In this document: piece after piece, positions 41,407 to 44,583 of the stretch | How the letters are laid out: the number at the start of each line of letters is the position of its first letter | Numbering within the stretch: the stretch's first letter is position 1 | NCBI GenBank assembly: GCA_050309435.1 | Contig: JBNRMJ010000022.1 | Coordinates: 1 to 44,583, forward strand | Length of the DNA stretch: 44,583 bases | Source of the DNA: CAYXVJ01 sp050309435 | GTDB lineage: Bacteria > Bacillota > Clostridia > Saccharofermentanales > Fastidiosipilaceae | Reading direction: 5' to 3' | Program-made: the position numbers and the translations under genes | Notes under the pieces: generated by a model | Databases searched by the model: none | Told to the model about the DNA's origin: nothing | The model's input: only the letters and a program-made list of their open reading frames with translations

Positions 41407-42219
41407 TTAGCTCATTCGATAGTGTTGCGGTGCCTGTGTCGTGTGTTTCTTGAAAACATTGGAAAAGTAAAACTCGTCGGTAAAACCGAGATGCTCGGCA
41501 ATCGCCCGCACACTCATGTGACTGCCCGTCAGCAGACGTTTGGCCAAATCGATTTTCAAATTCAAAAAATATGCATACGGCGTCAGTCCGTAACTGTCCC
41601 GAAAGATGCGAATCACCTGGGATTCCGAGCGCTCGATCAAAGCAGCTAATGTCTTGATCGATAGCGTTTCTCTGACATGCTCGTCCATATACTGCTTCAA
41701 GGTATGTGCCAGGGGATTGACATGTCTTTTCTCCGCGACAAAGAGGCCCATTTCATAAAGCAGTTTATGAATCATCAAACTGGCCTGCAGTTCCAGATCC
41801 GCCGGTCTTTCTTTTACCCGTTCGAGCAGTTCTTCCAGAATTCTCGCCGCCTCGAAATCGGGAAAATGGTAAGAACCTCGAAGTCCGTAAGCCCCGATCA
41901 GGTCATCCAGGAGTTTTCCCGAGACGTTGACCCACACCTTGACCCAGGGATTATCGGCATTCGCATAATACAGCTGATCCTTCCCCATATGTAAAAAATA
42001 ACAGTCGCCCGCTTTCGGATGCCGGATCTGGCCGTCAATCTGGATCGTACCTTCTCCCTCCAGAATGTACTCGATGCAGGCTACCGTCGAGCGCGGCCGC
42101 CAGATCCTGTAGCCGGCGTCGCAGTAAGAAATCCCCGCCAGTTCAAACGTCAGTGCCTGGCTGCCGGGTGCATGTGATCGAATGTCGTAGATTTCTTCAT
42201 GCATGCGTGTATTCCTCAT
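41407..42219 (-). CDS. AraC-family transcriptional regulator
   Basis: The 270-residue protein has an N-terminal cupin (AGISYCDAGYRIWRPRS, ILEGEGTIQIDGQIRHPKAGDCYFLHMGKDQLYYA) and two C-terminal AraC helix-turn-helix motifs (LSIKTLAALIERSESQVIRIFRDSYGLTPYAYF and MSVRAIAEHLGFTDEFYFSNVFKKHTTQAPQHYR). It reads with GH127 and diverges from the DUF4965 gene, so it may control both. AAGGAC lies 6 bases before the ATG at 42219; a second ATG at 42204 has GAGG 9 bases upstream and is nearly as good. The inducer is probably a pentose or arabinose-containing sugar, judged only from context. Confidence 0.9.
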   Translation of the reverse strand: MRNTRMHEEIYDIRSHAPGSQALTFELAGISYCDAGYRIWRPRSTVACIEYILEGEGTIQIDGQIRHPKAGDCYFLHMGKDQLYYANADNPWVKVWVNVSGKLLDDLIGAYGLRGSYHFPDFEAARILEELLERVKERPADLELQASLMIHKLLYEMGLFVAEKRHVNPLAHTLKQYMDEHVRETLSIKTLAALIERSESQVIRIFRDSYGLTPYAYFLNLKIDLAKRLLTGSHMSVRAIAEHLGFTDEFYFSNVFKKHTTQAPQHYRMS

Positions 42220-42297
42220 CTCACGTCCTTATTTCTCATTCCTAAATATCACTCTATCGCTATGATGAAGATGAATCAAGAAAGGGGGATCGAAATC

Positions 42298-44220
42298 ATG
42301 ACATTTCGTCCTAGCGCCGTTCCGCTCATCACCGTGGACCCGTATTTCAGCATCTGGTCCTTCGCCGACCAATTAAGCGATGACGTCACCCGTCACTGGA
42401 CCGGTCAGCGCAACGCACTGCTTGGCCTGATCAAGCTTGACGGAAAGACCTACCGTTTCATGGGTAAAACGGAAATGACGACAGACAGATACTCTGCCGA
42501 ACCCACAGCCCTGCCGCAGACCTCGCTTCGAGTCGAGGCCATGACCACGACTTATGTCTTCGAAAACGAAGCCATCCGCTTAAACCTGCGCTTCATGACG
42601 CCGCTGCTGCTCGACGATCTGGCGATTTTATCCAGGCCTGTTTCCTACATCTCTTATGACATCGAATCCAAAGACGGAAAAGAGCACCAGACCGAAGTTT
42701 ACTTTGAAATATCGGGCGAAGCCGCTGTCGATCGTTTCGAGCAAAAACTTCGATTCTTCAACTCAGACGGAAGGGCCGGTTGCGGCCACATCGATCAAAA
42801 AGTCCTCCATCAGTCCGGTGACGATACGCGTATCGATTGGGGTTATCTGCACCTGACCCATCCGAATGCTTCCGTATCCTCTTACGATACCCGCCAGCAG
42901 TTCCTGAAAAATCTGACGATCGAAGCGGTTAACACCGACGAAGCACGCCCCGCCACGGACTTTTACGGCCTTTATGCTATCAGCGACAAGCCCTCCGATA
43001 CCTTCGTAGTCGCCTACGACGATATCAAGTCCATCGTATATTTCGGCGAAGAGCTCGATGCCTACTACAAGATCGAATATGGCGATTTCGAAAGCGCTCT
43101 GGCCGCGGCAATCGCCGATTACGACGATGTTCGCACCAGAGTCGAAGCCTTCGAAGCCCAGCTTCGCAAAGAAGCATCCAAGATCTCTGCCGAGTACGGC
43201 GATATCACGGCTCTCGCGTATCGCCAGGCCATAGCCGCTCACAAACTCGTCCACCAAAACGGCGAAGTTCTCTTCTTGTCAAAAGAATGCTACAGCAACG
43301 GTTGTATCGCGACGCTGGACGTCACCTATCCGTCCACCCCGCTCTTCCTTCGCTACAACCCCGAACTCGTCAAAGGCATGCTCCGTCCGATCTTCAAATA
43401 TGGTCGCTCCGAAGCCTGGCCCTACGACTTCGCCCCTCACGATACCGGCCAGTATCCGCTGTCCAACGGCCAGGTCTACGGTAACAACGAACTCAAATGG
43501 CAGATGCCGGTCGAAGAGTGCGGCAACGCTTTGATCGCTAGCACAGCCGTTTGTCATTATGAAGGAAACAACAGTTTCCTCGAAGAAAACCGCGATATGC
43601 TCGATCGCTGGGCGGATTATCTCTTATCCTACGGCTACGACCCGGGCAATCAGCTCTGCACGGACGACTTCGCCGGTCATCTGGCCCATAACGCCAACCT
43701 CTCGGCGAAAGCAATCGTTGGTCTGGCCGCATATGGTCAAGCGACAAATCAAGACGTCTACAGCGATGCAGCCAAGAGCATGGCCGAGCGCTGGCTCAAA
43801 GATGCCAAGAAGGAAAAAGGTTCACGCCTGGCCTTCGATCAGCCCGAGAGCTGGAGCTTGAAGTACAACCTGATCTGGGATCGTTTACTGGACCTCAAGC
43901 TCTTCCCGGCAGAGTTTTATCAAAGCGAGCTCGAACTTTATCGCGAGAAGATGAACGACTATGGCATGCCGCTTGACAACCGCAGCGACTATACGAAGGT
44001 TGACTGGCTGGCCTGGACGACTGCTCTGACGGATGATAAAGCCTTCGCCGAAGAGCTTTACCGCGCCATCCGGCGCTTTATCAGCGAGACCCGTCAGCGC
44101 GTACCGATCACGGACTGGTACTACAGTTCGACGGCAGAACAAGTCGTGCATTCCCACCGTTATCTGGGTTTCCAGAACCGTACGGTGGTCGGAGGCCTTT
44201 TCGTAAGCCTGCTCGACTAA
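42298..44220 (+). CDS. DUF4965/DUF5127 (glutaminase-A-like) protein
   Basis: This is a 640-residue protein of the family annotated as glutaminase A-like (DUF4964/5127/4965/1793). The N-terminal domain starts RPSAVPLITVDPYFSIWSFAD and DDVTRHWTGQRNALLGLIKLDG; a beta-rich domain follows. The C-terminal six-hairpin barrel shows FLSKECYSNGCIATLDVTYPS, WPYDFAPHDTGQYPLSNGQVYG, MPVEECGNALI, CTDDFAGHLAHNANLSAKAIVGLA and WYYSSTAEQVVHSHRYLGFQNRTVVGGLF. Fungal members hydrolyse glutamine, but the barrel resembles glycoside hydrolases, and bacterial members in sugar loci, like this one beside GH127, may be glycosidases. No signal peptide. AAGGGGGA lies 8 bases before the ATG at 42298, so an upstream in-frame ATG at 42199 is rejected. 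Confidence 0.85.
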   Translation: MTFRPSAVPLITVDPYFSIWSFADQLSDDVTRHWTGQRNALLGLIKLDGKTYRFMGKTEMTTDRYSAEPTALPQTSLRVEAMTTTYVFENEAIRLNLRFMTPLLLDDLAILSRPVSYISYDIESKDGKEHQTEVYFEISGEAAVDRFEQKLRFFNSDGRAGCGHIDQKVLHQSGDDTRIDWGYLHLTHPNASVSSYDTRQQFLKNLTIEAVNTDEARPATDFYGLYAISDKPSDTFVVAYDDIKSIVYFGEELDAYYKIEYGDFESALAAAIADYDDVRTRVEAFEAQLRKEASKISAEYGDITALAYRQAIAAHKLVHQNGEVLFLSKECYSNGCIATLDVTYPSTPLFLRYNPELVKGMLRPIFKYGRSEAWPYDFAPHDTGQYPLSNGQVYGNNELKWQMPVEECGNALIASTAVCHYEGNNSFLEENRDMLDRWADYLLSYGYDPGNQLCTDDFAGHLAHNANLSAKAIVGLAAYGQATNQDVYSDAAKSMAERWLKDAKKEKGSRLAFDQPESWSLKYNLIWDRLLDLKLFPAEFYQSELELYREKMNDYGMPLDNRSDYTKVDWLAWTTALTDDKAFAEELYRAIRRFISETRQRVPITDWYYSSTAEQVVHSHRYLGFQNRTVVGGLFVSLLD

Positions 44221-44247
44221 GTAAAGGATCTTCTAAACAGTTGAAAC

Positions 44248-44282
44248 AGCCGGATTATCCCCGCGATGATCCGGCTCTTCTT
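44248..44282 (+). terminator. Terminator-like hairpin after the DUF4965 gene
   Basis: AGCCGGAT and ATCCGGCT form a perfect 8-bp stem around a 13-base loop, followed by CTTCTTA. The tail is T-rich but broken, so termination may be partial. It begins 28 bases after the stop codon. Confidence 0.6.
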
Positions 44283-44297
44283 ATGCCCTTAATGCAA

Positions 44298-44327
44298 TGA
44301 AGCCCCGGCCTGAGGACCGGAGCTTCA
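44298..44327 (+). other. Stem-loop upstream of the small basic ORF
   Basis: TGAAGC-C-CCGG and CCGG-A-GCTTCA pair over 10 bp with one C-A mismatch around CCTGAGGA. No T-run follows; the ribosome site of the next small ORF begins about 7 bases downstream. It could be a leader structure or a processing site. Confidence 0.5.
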
Positions 44328-44346
44328 TCACAGAAAGGAGATAAAA

Positions 44347-44439
44347 ATGACAACACAACGAAAAAGCAGCATACGCAAACGGAAAAGACGACGACCGAAA
44401 GATGAACACAGAGGAGAGAATTCCATAGAAAGCAGCTGA
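44347..44439 (+). CDS. Small, highly basic 30-residue ORF
   Basis: A mini-gene too short for normal gene finding, with an excellent ribosome binding site (AAAGGAG, 7 bases before the ATG). The product is 30 residues, rich in Arg and Lys, with the core RKRKRRRPK at residues 10-18 and a polar tail ending in IESS. I do not recognise it. The charge fits a nucleic-acid-binding or ribosome-associated micro-protein, or a leader peptide. A stem-loop sits just upstream, and a second mini-gene faces it from the other strand 5 bases beyond its stop. It could be fortuitous, but the ribosome site and spacing argue for translation. Confidence 0.45.
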   Translation: MTTQRKSSIRKRKRRRPKDEHRGENSIESS

Positions 44440-44444
44440 AGCGA

Positions 44445-44516
44445 TTATCCGTACCGCCAAAGGACTAAAAGCAGAAAGATAAGACTGTAAATCAGTAACC
44501 ACCATCGTTTTCTCAT
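44445..44516 (-). CDS. Putative 23-residue single-helix membrane mini-protein
   Basis: On the minus strand an ATG preceded by GAGGTG (5-6 bases) opens a 23-residue frame: a basic start (MRKRWW), a hydrophobic helix of about 14 residues (LLIYSLIFLLLVLW) and a short RYG end. This is the classic layout of bacterial small membrane proteins or type I toxin peptides. TATACT at 44546-44551 could be its -10 box, giving a leader of about 25-30 bases. It converges on the small basic ORF. No homologue is known to me; a chance frame cannot be excluded. Confidence 0.4.
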   Translation of the reverse strand: MRKRWWLLIYSLIFLLLVLWRYG

Positions 44517-44583
44517 CTCGACACCTCACTCTTTTGATCAACTTCAGTATATCAAGAGGCATGTCCGATAAAGAGGACTTGGC

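Noticed and set aside
44281..44562. A 93-codon minus-strand frame overlapping both mini-genes.
   Set aside because: No ribosome site before its ATG, serine/phenylalanine-rich composition without a domain. The 23-residue frame in another phase has a better start.
1..44583. Mobile elements, CRISPR arrays, tRNA or rRNA genes.
   Set aside because: No transposase or integrase, no spaced direct repeats, no cloverleaf-type gene or rRNA segment could be found by reading both strands.

Overview
The window looks like a chromosomal segment of an anaerobic, carbohydrate-fermenting Bacillota, most likely of class Clostridia. The grounds are strong AGGAGG-type ribosome binding sites before almost every gene, a Clostridia-style xylose isomerase, ROK, LacI and AraC regulators, a CpsB/C/D tyrosine-kinase module of the Gram-positive kind, AsnA, and a YflT-type general stress protein. 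I see no rRNA, tRNA, CRISPR array, insertion sequence, prophage or integrase. Gene density is high and no gap exceeds 300 bases. The species cannot be named from the sequence alone.

Layout. 1-2605: a DNA alkylation repair protein, a DUF2238 membrane protein, a VOC-fold protein and a conserved unknown. 2595-7048 (-): a glycan operon of GH29 fucosidase, GPH symporter and GH5 endoglycoceramidase-like hydrolase. 7267-11654: xylA-xylB with a divergent ROK regulator; a consensus promoter and an inverted-repeat operator lie between them. 11676-20640 (-): an eight-gene amino-sugar/sialic-acid operon of LacI regulator, SIS protein, NagB, a membrane protein resembling a dead M48 peptidase, an SSS symporter, N-acylglucosamine 2-epimerase, a ceramidase-like protein and NagA. 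20836-25396 (-): AsnA, a MATE pump overlapping an APH-type kinase, and the stress protein. 25525-28627 (+): a CE15-like esterase, a ThuA protein and a Gfo/Idh/MocA oxidoreductase, ending in a strong terminator.

28715-33641 (-): a tyrosine kinase/phosphatase trio (cpsC-cpsD-cpsB), a terminator-like hairpin, a TIM-barrel isomerase and a 636-residue fusion of a sialidase-fold (BNR) domain to a DapA/NanA-type aldolase. 33756-36364 (-): pyrimidine nucleoside phosphorylase, DeoC and a nitroreductase. 36487-39483: a second Gfo/Idh/MocA plus TIM-barrel pair with a divergent AraC regulator. 39502-44220: an AraC-GH127 arabinofuranosidase unit divergent from a large DUF4965 (glutaminase-A-like) protein. 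44347-44516: two convergent mini-genes, one very basic and one a single membrane helix.

How it fits together. None of the glycoside hydrolases shows a signal peptide, so oligosaccharides are probably imported (GPH and SSS symporters are the only sugar carriers here) and cut in the cytoplasm. Xylose, fucose, arabinose, amino sugars and deoxyribose then feed central metabolism. The sialidase-fold/aldolase fusion, the epimerase, NagA and NagB together outline a sialate-to-fructose-6-phosphate route, but an N-acetylglucosamine kinase is not in the window. The most unusual items are the aldolase fusion, the pseudo-peptidase coupled to nagB, terminator-like hairpins just upstream of ribosome binding sites inside apparent operons, a perfect 24-bp palindrome at the MATE promoter, and the two mini-genes.
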